A stretch of 20,085 bases of DNA. It comes from a virus. Position numbers and translations under genes: made by a program. Below, piece by piece: positions 7,949-14,938 of this stretch (position 1 is its first letter; each line of letters starts with the position of its first letter). Below the pieces are notes generated by a model. The model was not told the DNA's origin. It saw nothing but the letters and a program-made list of their open reading frames with translations, and searched no databases. The stretch spans positions 1 through 20,085 of the IMG/VR virus record IMGVR_UViG_3300027816_000507; one strand, given 5' to 3'.

Positions 7949-8184
7949 CACTGCACCCCCACGGGCGTAGCCGCTTCGTCCACCGCCTGCTTGAGCCACT
8001 GGCCCGTGCGGGTCTTGATGGTCTTTTCTTCCGCCGACAGTTTGATGTCAGCCGCCACGTACTCAGCGTGTTCGGCCACAACCTTGTCCACGGCGGGCTT
8101 GATGTTGCTTGCACTGACAGTGCCGCTGACACACCCGCCCAGAGGCAGGCACATGAGCAGACAGATGATGGCTGGTTTGTTCAC
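7948..8184 (-). CDS. Small lipoprotein, possible outer-membrane spanin
   Basis: A 78-residue protein starting at a GTG that overlaps the holin stop by four bases (GTGA). The N-terminus is a lipoprotein signal: Lys at 3, a hydrophobic core IICLLMCLPLGG, then the lipobox L-G-G-C with the lipidated Cys at residue 18. Residue +2 after the Cys is Val, which would normally send it to the outer membrane. The mature 61 residues are mostly helical (IKPAVDKVVAEHAEYVAADI). A lipoprotein directly after a holin is the usual context of Rz1-type outer-membrane spanins, which join with an inner-membrane partner for the last step of lysis. The next gene, encoding a membrane/coiled-coil protein, may be that partner. 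No family match is claimed. Confidence 0.7.
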   Translation of the reverse strand: MNKPAIICLLMCLPLGGCVSGTVSASNIKPAVDKVVAEHAEYVAADIKLSAEEKTIKTRTGQWLKQAVDEAATPVGVQ

Positions 8185-8384
8185 TTGGTCACCGCCTGTT
8201 CCACAACCTTCTTGTCGCTGTACTTGCTCCACAGCACGGAGCCAACGCCGACGACAACAGCCGCCGCGACACCGACAAACGTGTTCGCTTCTTCCTGCGC
8301 GATGGTGATGCCGAAGTAGCCGACGCACACGGCAAGGGCGTAGCGGACGGCGGATTCAACCAGAGGTTTCAGAGTTGCGTTCAT
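8181..8384 (-). CDS. Putative holin, Pam3-gp28-like
   Basis: A 67-residue protein with two predicted transmembrane segments at about residues 14 to 29 (RYALAVCVGYFGITIA) and 36 to 52 (FVGVAAAVVVGVGSVLW), a short acidic turn between them (QEEAN) and a basic tail (SKYSDKK). The pattern V-R-Y-A-L near the start, G-Y in the first segment, and a Gly/Val second segment ending L-W-S then Lys residues matches the family of small phage holins typified by Pam3 gp28. Such holins form lesions in the inner membrane that trigger lysis. A good RBS (AAGGAAC) precedes the ATG. It heads a chain of three coupled genes. Confidence 0.7.
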   Translation of the reverse strand: MNATLKPLVESAVRYALAVCVGYFGITIAQEEANTFVGVAAAVVVGVGSVLWSKYSDKKVVEQAVTK

Positions 8385-8393
8385 GTGTTCCTT

Positions 8394-9035
8394 TCAGGCA
8401 AGGGCCACAGCCTCATGCCAATCGACGTTGACGACGAGTTGCCACGTACCAGCCGCGTCCATTGCTGCGGGGTTGCGGATGGCGAGAAGTTGACCGGGCT
8501 GGAGAACGACAGGGGCACACTCAGAGGCGTGGAACTCCCACAGTGACTCCGCGTAGTTGCCCGCATTGCCCACATGCACGAGGCTCATGGTGCGGATGGG
8601 GTCAGCCTCAAACGTGATGCCGGTGACAGTCAACGCGCCCGTGGTGGCAACACGCATGTCGCCGCCCTGTGCGGTGTTGAACTCGGACAGTGGAGACGTG
8701 GTTGACTTGCTGACAGCGGCAGTAATGGCCGTACCACCACCAGCAGCCGCACCGGAGCCACGGAACAGTGCCAGACGACGGCCAGCCGTGATCGGCGTGG
8801 TGTACGCCACAATGGTCGTGTATTGCAGGCGGATGCGTTCAATGAAAGCGAGGCGAGCCGATGACGGATCGAGTCGCATGGCGAACACCGATGAGTTAGC
8901 GACAAGTGCTGCACCCACCGTGCCCGTGACCGCGCTGACGGCGTAGGTATCGCCGCGAGGAACAAGCGTGGTGCGGAACGAACCAACCTCCACCTTGGCC
9001 TGCGTGGAAGTCGCGCCGTTTTCGATGATTGCCAT
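8394..9035 (-). CDS. Virion structural protein with C-terminal beta domain
   Basis: A 213-residue protein. The features are a run of strands around VFAMRLDPSSARLAFIERIRL, a Gly/Ala/Ser-rich loop (GSGAAAGGGTAITAA), and an ending with APVVLQPGQLLAIRNPAAMD then GTWQLVVNVDW. The last part, an L-x-P-G-x-L-x-I-R-N-P segment followed by G-T-W-x-L-x-V-x-V-x-W, resembles virion proteins often seen in environmental phage genomes and looks like the closing strands of a jelly roll. It is likely a minor structural, fibre or decoration protein. The stop lies nine bases before the holin start. The role is inferred. Confidence 0.7.
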   Translation of the reverse strand: MAIIENGATSTQAKVEVGSFRTTLVPRGDTYAVSAVTGTVGAALVANSSVFAMRLDPSSARLAFIERIRLQYTTIVAYTTPITAGRRLALFRGSGAAAGGGTAITAAVSKSTTSPLSEFNTAQGGDMRVATTGALTVTGITFEADPIRTMSLVHVGNAGNYAESLWEFHASECAPVVLQPGQLLAIRNPAAMDAAGTWQLVVNVDWHEAVALA

Positions 9036-9038
9036 GTG

Positions 9039-9311
9039 TTATACCACCATCCAGTTGAATCGGAAGAAGCCGACAACAGCACCACTCGAACGCCAGAAGC
9101 ACCGCACAGTGCGTGAGTTGTCCAAGCCCGTACTCACGATGACAGAATCCATCTCGGCCTCATCTGCAAGCGTGCCCTTGCCCCGATACGGACCAGCGGC
9201 TTGCTGCACGATGATGCGACCCGGCGCAGGCGCACCAAAGGTGAACGTGCCGGACGTTCGCGGTGTCGCCCCAAGGTCAATGTCGATGAAGCCGGATGCT
9301 GCTCTGCTCAT
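9039..9311 (-). CDS. Hypothetical small beta-rich phage protein
   Basis: A 90-residue protein beginning MSRAASGFIDIDLGATPRTS and ending SSGAVVGFFRFNWMVV. It alternates strands and Gly/Ala turns and has no transmembrane helix or catalytic motif I can identify. The start overlaps the previous stop by four bases (ATGA), so it is translated as part of the operon. Its position between coiled-coil and structural genes suggests a small virion or assembly component. Confidence 0.65.
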   Translation of the reverse strand: MSRAASGFIDIDLGATPRTSGTFTFGAPAPGRIIVQQAAGPYRGKGTLADEAEMDSVIVSTGLDNSRTVRCFWRSSGAVVGFFRFNWMVV

Positions 9312-9598
9312 ACCAATGCCGCCACAAGCATGTTCACGCCAGCCTTGACGGCAGCGTTGACGGCGCGTTCCTTGCTCTTGGCGAGCCGGATGCGGTTGAG
9401 TTCGAGCAGCAACAGCGATTGTGCGTGCAGGTGTTCACGAGCAGCCTTGCGTTTTTCAGCGTCAACAATGGCAGCCACCTTCGCGGCATCAGCCACAACC
9501 GTGGATGCCCACTGCTGAATGTCCACTCGCACATGGCCGACGTTCTCGTTGATGATGCCAACGAGTTCGGCCTTGAACGCTTCGATGTTCTTGTTCAT
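9308..9598 (-). CDS. Hypothetical helical protein
   Basis: A 96-residue, almost entirely helical protein. A polar N-terminal helix (NIEAFKAELVGIINENVGHV) is followed by a long Ala/Lys/Arg/Leu helix (AEKRKAAREHLHAQSLLLLE) and a hydrophobic C-terminus (NAAVKAGVNMLVAALV). Both ends overlap neighbouring genes by four bases. The final 16 residues could peripherally contact a membrane but are too short for a confident membrane span. I do not recognise the family. Confidence 0.65.
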   Translation of the reverse strand: MNKNIEAFKAELVGIINENVGHVRVDIQQWASTVVADAAKVAAIVDAEKRKAAREHLHAQSLLLLELNRIRLAKSKERAVNAAVKAGVNMLVAALV

Positions 9599-9792
9599 GT
9601 GTTTTGCGATGCTTTCTTCAAACGAGAGTCGAGCAGCTCATCAATACCGCGACGGTTTGCATCATCTGGCACAACCATGACCGTGAAACCTTCGCCGCGA
9701 TACTCAACGACCATGCTGTTTTTCACGCCACTAATGGAGCGGCCAAACTCAGACAAGCGGCGAGCCACATTGGAAGACGAAAGTTTGTCCAT
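9595..9792 (-). CDS. Hypothetical small protein downstream of a hairpin
   Basis: A 65-residue protein from the ATG at 9792 (MDKLSSSNVARRLSEFG). An in-frame ATG at 9816 lies inside a probable terminator hairpin, so I prefer 9792, though neither start has a clear Shine-Dalgarno sequence. It combines an N-terminal helix, a strand-rich middle (MVVEYRGEGFTVMVVPDD) and a basic C-terminal helix (IDELLDSRLKKASQNT). Its stop overlaps the next start by four bases. Expression would depend on readthrough of the upstream hairpin or on a promoter I cannot see. No family is recognised. Confidence 0.55.
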   Translation of the reverse strand: MDKLSSSNVARRLSEFGRSISGVKNSMVVEYRGEGFTVMVVPDDANRRGIDELLDSRLKKASQNT

Positions 9793-9823
9793 AAAACCAC
9801 AACACCGCACTTTCATGCGGCGT
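9793..9823 (-). terminator. Probable weak intrinsic terminator after the capsid/decoration pair
   Basis: On the minus strand the arm ACGCCGCA pairs with TGCGGTGT around a TGAAAG loop (positions 9802 to 9823, eight pairs including one G-T wobble). It is followed by TTGTGGTTTT, an imperfect T-rich tract. It lies between the stop of the 193-residue gene (9849) and the next start (9792), where a partial terminator would lower downstream expression relative to the capsid gene. Confidence 0.5.
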
Positions 9824-9848
9824 GTGGGAGAAAGGGGGGGAAGGCTGA

Positions 9849-10430
9849 TTAGCGGCCCAGCAAGTCCCACGTCAGGTAGAGCTTGCCGTTCAGCGTCACC
9901 GTGTCGTTGGCAGTGCTGCCAGCGTCGGCGATACCAAAGTTGAGGAACAGGTTGACCGCGCTGGTGCGTGCATCAAGCACAGCGGCAGTCGTGGTAACGC
10001 CAGTCAACGCCCCACCGCCAGCACCACCACCACCAACACCGCCGACGAAAGCCGTGGCGTTAGTGCTGCCAAGCACGCTGGCTTGGGTGCTGTCAAGGGT
10101 GTCGTTGGTCGCTTCGGCTGCCGTACCGATGCTGTATTTGAGCGTGGCAGTATCACCGATACCACCAGCACCGGGCACAGCGGTCATGTTGACGACGACG
10201 GCGCGAGCAACCGCATAGGCCGTGGGCAGACTGTAAATCTGCAAAGAGCCATACGAACCGCTCGTGGTCGCGTCAGTCATGCTGACGACGTGGTTGGTGA
10301 ACGTGATGACGGTCTGGCGGTTGTGGTCCGAACCGGCTTCTTCGACGAGAATCGAAGCGGCGTTGGTGCCGGGCGTGCCGACAAACTGCAAGTCGGGGTG
10401 ACGTTCCAGTGTGAAAATCGGGGTACTCAT
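9849..10430 (-). CDS. Probable capsid decoration or minor head protein
   Basis: A 193-residue, Ala/Thr/Gly/Val-rich protein encoded immediately after the major capsid gene, with a strong RBS (AAGGAGA) before the ATG. It contains an early charged segment (VEEAGSDHNRQTVITFTNHV), a flexible glycine tract (GGVGGGGAGGGALTG) at about residues 130 to 145, and a C-terminal strand set ending DTVTLNGKLYLTWDLLGR. The N-T-x-T-L-x-G-x-x-x-L-x-W ending is common among small beta-sandwich virion proteins. It shares the capsid gene's transcription segment between two hairpin terminators, which suggests high-copy expression and a head surface role. The role is an inference from position and composition. Confidence 0.7.
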   Translation of the reverse strand: MSTPIFTLERHPDLQFVGTPGTNAASILVEEAGSDHNRQTVITFTNHVVSMTDATTSGSYGSLQIYSLPTAYAVARAVVVNMTAVPGAGGIGDTATLKYSIGTAAEATNDTLDSTQASVLGSTNATAFVGGVGGGGAGGGALTGVTTTAAVLDARTSAVNLFLNFGIADAGSTANDTVTLNGKLYLTWDLLGR

Positions 10431-10447
10431 GTGGTTGTCTCCTTGTA

Positions 10448-11488
10448 TTACGGGGTGATGTCAACCACACCAGCGACTTCGGGGTGCATCACGTCGATGC
10501 CGTAGTGCATTTCTGCCTTGAGCATCATGGTGTTGGTCTTCTCGTCCATTGGGGTCGTGATGCCGCTGATACCAGCAGCCACCGCAACGCCGATGGGGTT
10601 CTTGTCACTGACAGCCGCGCCACGGACGGCGATGAATGCAGGCTGGCCGGTCGAAGCCGACGCAGAGCAGTCGAGGCTGTAACGGCTCACCGGGTCCACG
10701 TAGTTGGAACGCGGCATGTCGTTGACCTGGATGATCTTGAAGCCAGCGATCTGGCCGACAATGCGTTCGTTGATGCTGTTCTGCGGGTTCCGCTGAACGT
10801 CACCATCGAAAATCTTGTCGTCCTGCAAGGCCACGCGGAGTTCGCGCGGACCCATCAGGACGTACGCGCCTTCGCGGGGAATGTCGTCCTCATCGAACAA
10901 CTGCGCCAGATTCTCAAGGTCAGCGCGGATGTTCTGGGCACCAGTCGCGTTGATGGGGTAGCGAGCGGTGAGGCCACCGCTGACGCTGACACGCTGACCG
11001 CCGTTGTGGAAGGTCACGCTGCGACCGTCAACCGTGCGGGTGGATGCAGACGAGCGAGCGGCGGCAACCCAGCGGTGCAAAGCGCGCAGGTGGTACTGAC
11101 GCTGAATCTTGAACGCAAGCTGCTCAGCCTTGCCGCTGATGTAGTCGAAATCGGCAAGGCGCATGTGTTCCTTGCCCATCTCATACGCGACAGCATCGGG
11201 ACGGTCGTTGACCGTGATGGTGCCGTCAGCGAAGCCGAACGGAATGCCATTGATGGTGCTGCCAGCGCGGAATGCCTGGACCAGCGATTCATCTTCAAGG
11301 TTCTGCCGCATGAAGCGGAAGTCCTTGCCGCCGTTCGTGCTCTTGATCTTCGCGATGCCCATCACATCGCTGAACAGGTAGTTGTTCTTCTGGAAGCCCA
11401 GAACAACAGACGAGTCGAACTGCTGACGAAGCAGCAGATCGAACTCCCCAGTTACGCCGGTAAAGGCTTGTGGGTTTGTGGTGGTCAT
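10448..11488 (-). CDS. Major capsid protein (T7 gp10-like)
   Basis: A 346-residue protein, almost the same length as T7 gp10A (345). The N-terminal part has the gp10-like run ALFLKVF/GEVL-equivalent region GEFDLLLRQQFDSSVVLGF, then a segment with GKDFRFMRQNLEDESL. The middle has the helical spine segment RLADFDYISGKAEQLAFKIQ, and a later part has REGAYVLMGPRELRVALQDD, which corresponds to the family's Y-x-V-M-x-P-x-x-Y region. It adopts the HK97 fold in relatives and forms the icosahedral shell. It follows the scaffold and a strong terminator, so it probably has its own promoter in the 180-bp leader. An RBS-like TTGGAG lies upstream of the ATG. Confidence 0.85.
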   Translation of the reverse strand: MTTTNPQAFTGVTGEFDLLLRQQFDSSVVLGFQKNNYLFSDVMGIAKIKSTNGGKDFRFMRQNLEDESLVQAFRAGSTINGIPFGFADGTITVNDRPDAVAYEMGKEHMRLADFDYISGKAEQLAFKIQRQYHLRALHRWVAAARSSASTRTVDGRSVTFHNGGQRVSVSGGLTARYPINATGAQNIRADLENLAQLFDEDDIPREGAYVLMGPRELRVALQDDKIFDGDVQRNPQNSINERIVGQIAGFKIIQVNDMPRSNYVDPVSRYSLDCSASASTGQPAFIAVRGAAVSDKNPIGVAVAAGISGITTPMDEKTNTMMLKAEMHYGIDVMHPEVAGVVDITP

Positions 11489-11504
11489 GTTGACTCCAAT
11501 CCGT

Positions 11505-11519
11505 GATGTGCTTCACATC
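11505..11519 (-). promoter_or_regulatory. Perfect 6-bp dyad upstream of the capsid RBS
   Basis: On the minus strand GATGTG-AAG-CACATC forms a perfect six-pair hairpin with a three-base loop, ending about 16 bases before the capsid ATG and just upstream of the TTGGAG ribosome-binding site. It could be a 5' stabilising or processing hairpin, or a protein-binding site. No T-tract follows, so it is not a terminator. Confidence 0.4.
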
Positions 11520-11635
11520 GCGCACTGGGTGTCCACTGCGAACGGGCTGCGAGTGCAGGTATCCGTCCAGCGTCGTGGGCCAATCTGAATGTGGTTATGC
11601 GGGACAAGCAACACGCCTGTCTACCGCCAGCACTG

Positions 11636-11661
11636 AAAAAACAAACAGCCCCTTTCGGGGC
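11636..11661 (-). terminator. Strong intrinsic (rho-independent) terminator
   Basis: On the minus strand GCCCC-GAAA-GGGGC forms a five-pair GC stem with a GAAA tetraloop (11648..11661), followed by TGTTTGTTTTTT (11647..11636). It begins seven bases after the stop of the 118-residue gene. It ends the portal/scaffold transcript before the capsid gene, whereas the T7 terminator T-phi lies after the capsid gene. Confidence 0.85.
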
Positions 11662-11667
11662 CGGTTG

Positions 11668-12024
11668 TCACTTGTTCTTCTTGCTCTTGTCGTCAGGCTC
11701 AGCCGTAGCGAGCTTGGCTTTCAGAGCGTCAATCTCGGCACGCAGGGCCGCGTTCTCGTCGCTCGTCTTGTTGACGGCTTCGAGAATTGCCTGGCCTTGC
11801 GTCTTGGGCCGACCGACCTGCTGGAACTTGGCAAACGCCTTGTTCATCGCGGTCTTCTCGGCTTCAACGCCAACGTCATCTGCTTCTTCGCGGATAATCA
11901 CGGCATCGCCCGCGAGCCTGTCAACAATCTCGCAGAACGACTTGTTGAGGCCCATGCCGACGCGAAACGCGAGGTTGTTCTTGTCCAGTTCGATTGCGAT
12001 GTTTTCGGGAATCTTGAAAGCCAT
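11668..12024 (-). CDS. Hypothetical coiled-coil protein between scaffold and capsid
   Basis: A 118-residue protein. An N-terminal domain (MAFKIPENIAIELDKNNLAF) is mixed helix/strand. A middle acidic stretch (IIREEADDVGVEAEKTAMNK) is followed by a C-terminal coiled coil (ENAALRAEIDALKAKLATAE) and a Lys-rich tail (KSKKNK). It starts three bases after the scaffold stop with RBS AGGATG and is the last gene before the strong terminator. Location and coiled coil suggest a head-assembly accessory or a minor capsid protein. No family is recognised. Confidence 0.7.
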   Translation of the reverse strand: MAFKIPENIAIELDKNNLAFRVGMGLNKSFCEIVDRLAGDAVIIREEADDVGVEAEKTAMNKAFAKFQQVGRPKTQGQAILEAVNKTSDENAALRAEIDALKAKLATAEPDDKSKKNK

Positions 12025-12027
12025 AGG

Positions 12028-12849
12028 TCATCCTGTGAGCCGCGAGAGGCTGGCGATAGCGTCGCGGTATTCCTTGCTGCCAACCATGCGAAGTGCCTCT
12101 GCATCGCCGTTCTTCGCTCGCTGCTTGATTGCCTCAGCATCCTTGATGCTGGTGATGTTTACAGCCGTCACGCTCGTGGTAGGCTGCCCAGCAGTCTTGA
12201 GCGTCTTGCCCGTGTCCGCGCCAGACCGCATCGACAGTGTGGCCTTCAACGCCTGCAATCCCACCTTCGCCGTCGCGGGGTTGGTGATGAGGTTGTTGAG
12301 TGCCTTGCGTTCGTCGTCATTCAGCAGCGTCGATGCGTCGTTAGCGGCCTTCACGTAGGCATCGCGGCTGCCAAAGACTTCGCCAGCGGCTTCGTTGACC
12401 ACACTGGCAATCTGCCGCTGTTGGCCTTCGATGGCGGTGGACAAGCCAATCGCCAACGCGCTGGCGGCAATCTTGGGGATGCCCGCCTTCTCCAATGCCT
12501 CGATGCTGGCAGGCGACAACTTCTTGTCACGCTGCCACTCACCAATCACGCTGTCAGGCGACAGGCCCGCCTTCTTCAACACGTCCTGATAGTTGTCGAG
12601 CGTGATTTCTTCAGGCAACTCCACCTTGGGAGCAGCGGGAATCACGGGCACAGGCTCGGCGGTGGTCTTCGCGCCCAGCTTCTTCTGGAGTTCGACGTAG
12701 CCCTTCTCAAGCTCAGCCGCCGACTTGAACTTACCAGCGAGCAGAGTCTCAGCCTTGGGTTCTGCGGCAGGCTGATTGGCTGGCTGTCCGGTCTGTTGTG
12801 GTTGTACGTTCGTTGACTGCTGATCGACTTGTGTGTTCGGTTCTGCCAT
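12028..12849 (-). CDS. Capsid assembly scaffolding protein (T7 gp9-like)
   Basis: A 273-residue protein between portal and capsid, the expected scaffold position (T7 gp9 has 307 residues). It has a Gln/Asn/Pro-rich disordered N-terminus (to about residue 35), then LLAGKFKSAAELEKGYVELQ, a motif typical of podoviral scaffolds, where a K-F-x-S-x-x-E-L-x-x-A/G-Y-x-x-L-Q/E segment recurs. The remainder is helical (GEWQRDKKLSPASIEALEKA; AIEGQQRQIASVVNEAAGEV), ending in a charged helix and SRLTG. The scaffold directs procapsid assembly and leaves before maturation. No good Shine-Dalgarno precedes its ATG, which follows the portal stop by three bases, so coupling is likely. Confidence 0.8.
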   Translation of the reverse strand: MAEPNTQVDQQSTNVQPQQTGQPANQPAAEPKAETLLAGKFKSAAELEKGYVELQKKLGAKTTAEPVPVIPAAPKVELPEEITLDNYQDVLKKAGLSPDSVIGEWQRDKKLSPASIEALEKAGIPKIAASALAIGLSTAIEGQQRQIASVVNEAAGEVFGSRDAYVKAANDASTLLNDDERKALNNLITNPATAKVGLQALKATLSMRSGADTGKTLKTAGQPTTSVTAVNITSIKDAEAIKQRAKNGDAEALRMVGSKEYRDAIASLSRLTG

Positions 12850-12852
12850 ATG

Positions 12853-14451
12853 TCACTGCGGGGTGTTCGTCACAGCGGAGTTGGTCAACAACTCACCAGC
12901 ACCAGCCGCGAGTTGCTTAGCCATTTCCGCTTGTGCTTCTTGCTGCGCGCGGGCTTGCTGCACCTGTGCAACTTGCTCAGGGGTCCGCACGATGGGATCG
13001 GTGATGTTGAGGTGGCGAGAGATGACTTGCAGCAGGACAGGGAGGTTGATCTCGTCAGGCAGTGGGTTCGCCGCGAGGTCGCGCGCGATGGTCGCGTACT
13101 GCACAAGCTGCTGCACCTTCTGCTGGCGAGCGACGGCAGCCGCGCCCGTAAGCAGGTTGATGCGAATCTTCTGCTTGCTCTCTGACGGCATGACCTTGTT
13201 GACGTAGTTCTTCTTCTCGGCAATCACCATCAGGCGTTGCATGATGGGGATTTGCAGCATGTCAGCCACGGGCGTGTAGACAAGGCCACGCGCACCTTCG
13301 TTTTGGGCGAGCGTGACGTTCTGCACTTCGGCGGCGGTTGTGCGTTCGCTATCACGCACCTGGCCGGGCAGGTAGAGGAAGCGACGTGCAAGCGATTCGC
13401 CAAGCTGCTGCCAGACGCGGTTCATCACCTCGGCAGACGCGAGGCTCACAGGCCCCCACGCCGCTGCATCTTGCAGCACGCCTTGACTCACACGCGCGCC
13501 ACGCACGATGCTGCCAGCGGGCTTCATCAGGTCGTCGTCACGGATGAGACTGTCATCGGCAACGAACACTTTGACGTTTACCGCCAAGCCAGCATGTTCG
13601 AGTTGGCACTTGCTCAGGCCGTTGTAGGAATTGAGGTCAGCAATGGTTTCTTCAACCGGGCCGCGACCGTAACTCTCGCCGGGAATTAGGGCGTAGGGCA
13701 CAAAGAAGTACGAACAAACGTCTTCTTCCTTTTCGGCAACCTCAACGCCAAGCACTTCCTGCCTGATTGACCACTTCTTCGTTGACTGCACCCACTCCAC
13801 CTTGGTGTAGATGTCCACCATGCGGCGGTCGTAGTCAACGTCCTGTGGGTTCTTGCCGTCGTTGGCCTTCTTCCACTCGTCGATAGCAGCCTGCGGTGCC
13901 TCGGCAATGTCGATGTTCTCACGCACGATGCCGCACAGCAAGTCGCCATACGAATCACGCATCGCCACGTAGTTGTCGCGGCGGAACACAGTGACACGCA
14001 CATCGTCGTCAAGACGGAAAGCGGTATCACCCGTGATACCGAGTTGCCGGATAGCCGCCTGCATCTGCGAGCGGAAGCCTTGCGGACGGCGGTTGTCGCT
14101 CGGGCGCAAGGCCGCTTCATCCAGCATTGCGTGCAGAATGGATTGCAGGACGAACAGACCACGCTCGGTCACGTCGCGTTCTTCCTGCGTCATCTTCGCC
14201 ATTTCGGCGCGTGATGCTTCCAAGGCGGCGAAGGGGATAACAGACGGGAACACGGACGACACCACAGTGCCAGTCCAGTTGTTCACGAGGTCACCACCAA
14301 GCGACTGCCATGTATCAGGCAGCGGCGTATCAGCGGTGTGGCCGTCAGGCGGGAGGACGTGCGGTAGCGTCAGGGCTGCGCAGCGGCGTGCCGTCGTGAG
14401 GGATTCCTGCCGCTTGCCGTCAAGCCGCATGAACATCTGCTTGATTGTCAT
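12853..14451 (-). CDS. Portal / head-tail connector protein (T7 gp8-like)
   Basis: A 532-residue protein, matching T7 gp8 (536) in length. The N-terminal part has the connector pattern: a helical opening (MRLDGKRQESLTTARRCAAL), then LPDTWQSLGGDLVNNWTGTV, which corresponds to the family's G-x-x-x-V-N-N-L-A region. The central part contains FFVPYALIPGESYGRGPVEE followed by LNSYNGLSKCQLEHA, the canonical G-x-x-Y-G-R-x-x-V/x-E segment. The C-terminus is Gln/Ala-rich. It forms the dodecameric ring at one vertex through which DNA enters and leaves. The ATG overlaps the previous stop by four bases. Confidence 0.9.
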   Translation of the reverse strand: MTIKQMFMRLDGKRQESLTTARRCAALTLPHVLPPDGHTADTPLPDTWQSLGGDLVNNWTGTVVSSVFPSVIPFAALEASRAEMAKMTQEERDVTERGLFVLQSILHAMLDEAALRPSDNRRPQGFRSQMQAAIRQLGITGDTAFRLDDDVRVTVFRRDNYVAMRDSYGDLLCGIVRENIDIAEAPQAAIDEWKKANDGKNPQDVDYDRRMVDIYTKVEWVQSTKKWSIRQEVLGVEVAEKEEDVCSYFFVPYALIPGESYGRGPVEETIADLNSYNGLSKCQLEHAGLAVNVKVFVADDSLIRDDDLMKPAGSIVRGARVSQGVLQDAAAWGPVSLASAEVMNRVWQQLGESLARRFLYLPGQVRDSERTTAAEVQNVTLAQNEGARGLVYTPVADMLQIPIMQRLMVIAEKKNYVNKVMPSESKQKIRINLLTGAAAVARQQKVQQLVQYATIARDLAANPLPDEINLPVLLQVISRHLNITDPIVRTPEQVAQVQQARAQQEAQAEMAKQLAAGAGELLTNSAVTNTPQ

Positions 14452-14726
14452 TGGATTGGGGGAGGCACGTACAGACCGCTTCCGGTGGTCCTGGGGCCAC
14501 CAGATTGGTTGGGCACGATCAGCGAAGATTGGTCGCGAAGTGTTGCAATGCGGCGAAGTTCTCGCTCACGTCGCGCGCTTTCCACGGGGTCAAGTTTGGT
14601 CGGATCGGTAGATTTGGGGGGCGTGGGAGTTGCGTCTGCGCCGTTGTTTTGAGCCTGTATAACGACACCAGCCGTTGTGCCTGCCGCTGCGATTGCAAGC
14701 GGAATCCACTCAAGTCCGGTTCCCAT
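14448..14726 (-). CDS. Small membrane-anchored hypothetical protein upstream of portal
   Basis: A 92-residue protein with one hydrophobic segment at about residues 6 to 24 (EWIPLAIAAAGTTAGVVI), a polar/Pro linker (ADATPTPPKSTDPTKLDP), an Arg/Glu-rich helix (ESARRERELRRIATLRDQSS) and a Gly/Pro-rich end (GPRTTGSGLYVPPPIQ). Small proteins of this outline, with a hydrophobic N-terminus and an Arg-rich segment before a Ser/Thr-Leu-Ile-x-Pro/Gly tail, often precede portal genes in podoviruses, but their function is not settled. The start lies three bases after the upstream stop, and the stop overlaps the portal ATG by four bases. Confidence 0.65.
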   Translation of the reverse strand: MGTGLEWIPLAIAAAGTTAGVVIQAQNNGADATPTPPKSTDPTKLDPVESARRERELRRIATLRDQSSLIVPNQSGGPRTTGSGLYVPPPIQ

Positions 14727-14728
14727 TT

Positions 14729-14938
14729 TTACTCACCAATTTTTTTCTTGAGATGCGTGACAAGTTCACACTTCGCGTGCATCTCCGCGTAGGCGATACG
14801 GCCAGCCTCGGACAGCAACTCAGACGGTTCGTGCTTGCGTTCCTTCGCAAGCGTCTTCAACTCCGCCAGCAGCTTGTCACGGGTTTCCTTCGCCGTGTTC
14901 TTCCATGTGTCGAACTTCGACGGGTCGAACTCTTGCAT
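14729..14938 (-). CDS. Hypothetical helical protein overlapping the upstream gene
   Basis: A 69-residue, highly charged helical protein (MQEFDPSKFDTWKNTAKETR; LLAELKTLAKERKHEPSELL), ending HLKKKIGE. Its start lies 62 bases inside the preceding reading frame, in a different frame. The Shine-Dalgarno sequence is weak. Few downstream in-frame starts are available, so if the gene is real the overlap is real. The Lys/Glu composition would suit nucleic-acid or protein binding, but no family is recognised. Confidence 0.6.
   Translation of the reverse strand: MQEFDPSKFDTWKNTAKETRDKLLAELKTLAKERKHEPSELLSEAGRIAYAEMHAKCELVTHLKKKIGE

Larger units (their letters stand above)
11489..11667 (-). other. Capsid gene leader, 179 bp without a gene
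   Basis: The longest intergenic stretch in the window. It holds a strong intrinsic terminator at its upstream end and a short perfect dyad close to the capsid RBS. No open reading frame of note fills it. Because the terminator ends the upstream transcript, a promoter for the capsid unit is expected in about 11515..11635, either for the phage polymerase or for the host. I see no convincing sigma-70 boxes and cannot fix a phage promoter consensus from one example. Confidence 0.6.

Noticed and set aside
9834-9840. Run of seven G as a programmed frameshift site
   Set aside because: It lies after the stop of the 193-residue gene, in the untranslated gap, so slippage there would not extend that protein.
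10484-11506. A 340-codon plus-strand frame
   Set aside because: It is the mirror of the major capsid gene; the sense frame matches gp10 in length and motifs.
11505-11519. Short dyad as a second terminator
   Set aside because: No T-tract follows on either strand and it sits just before the capsid ribosome-binding site.
11503-12816. A 437-codon open frame on the plus strand
   Set aside because: It is antisense to the scaffold and the coiled-coil gene, crosses the intrinsic terminator, and its product is low-complexity without domain signals. Long antisense frames are expected in GC-rich coding DNA.
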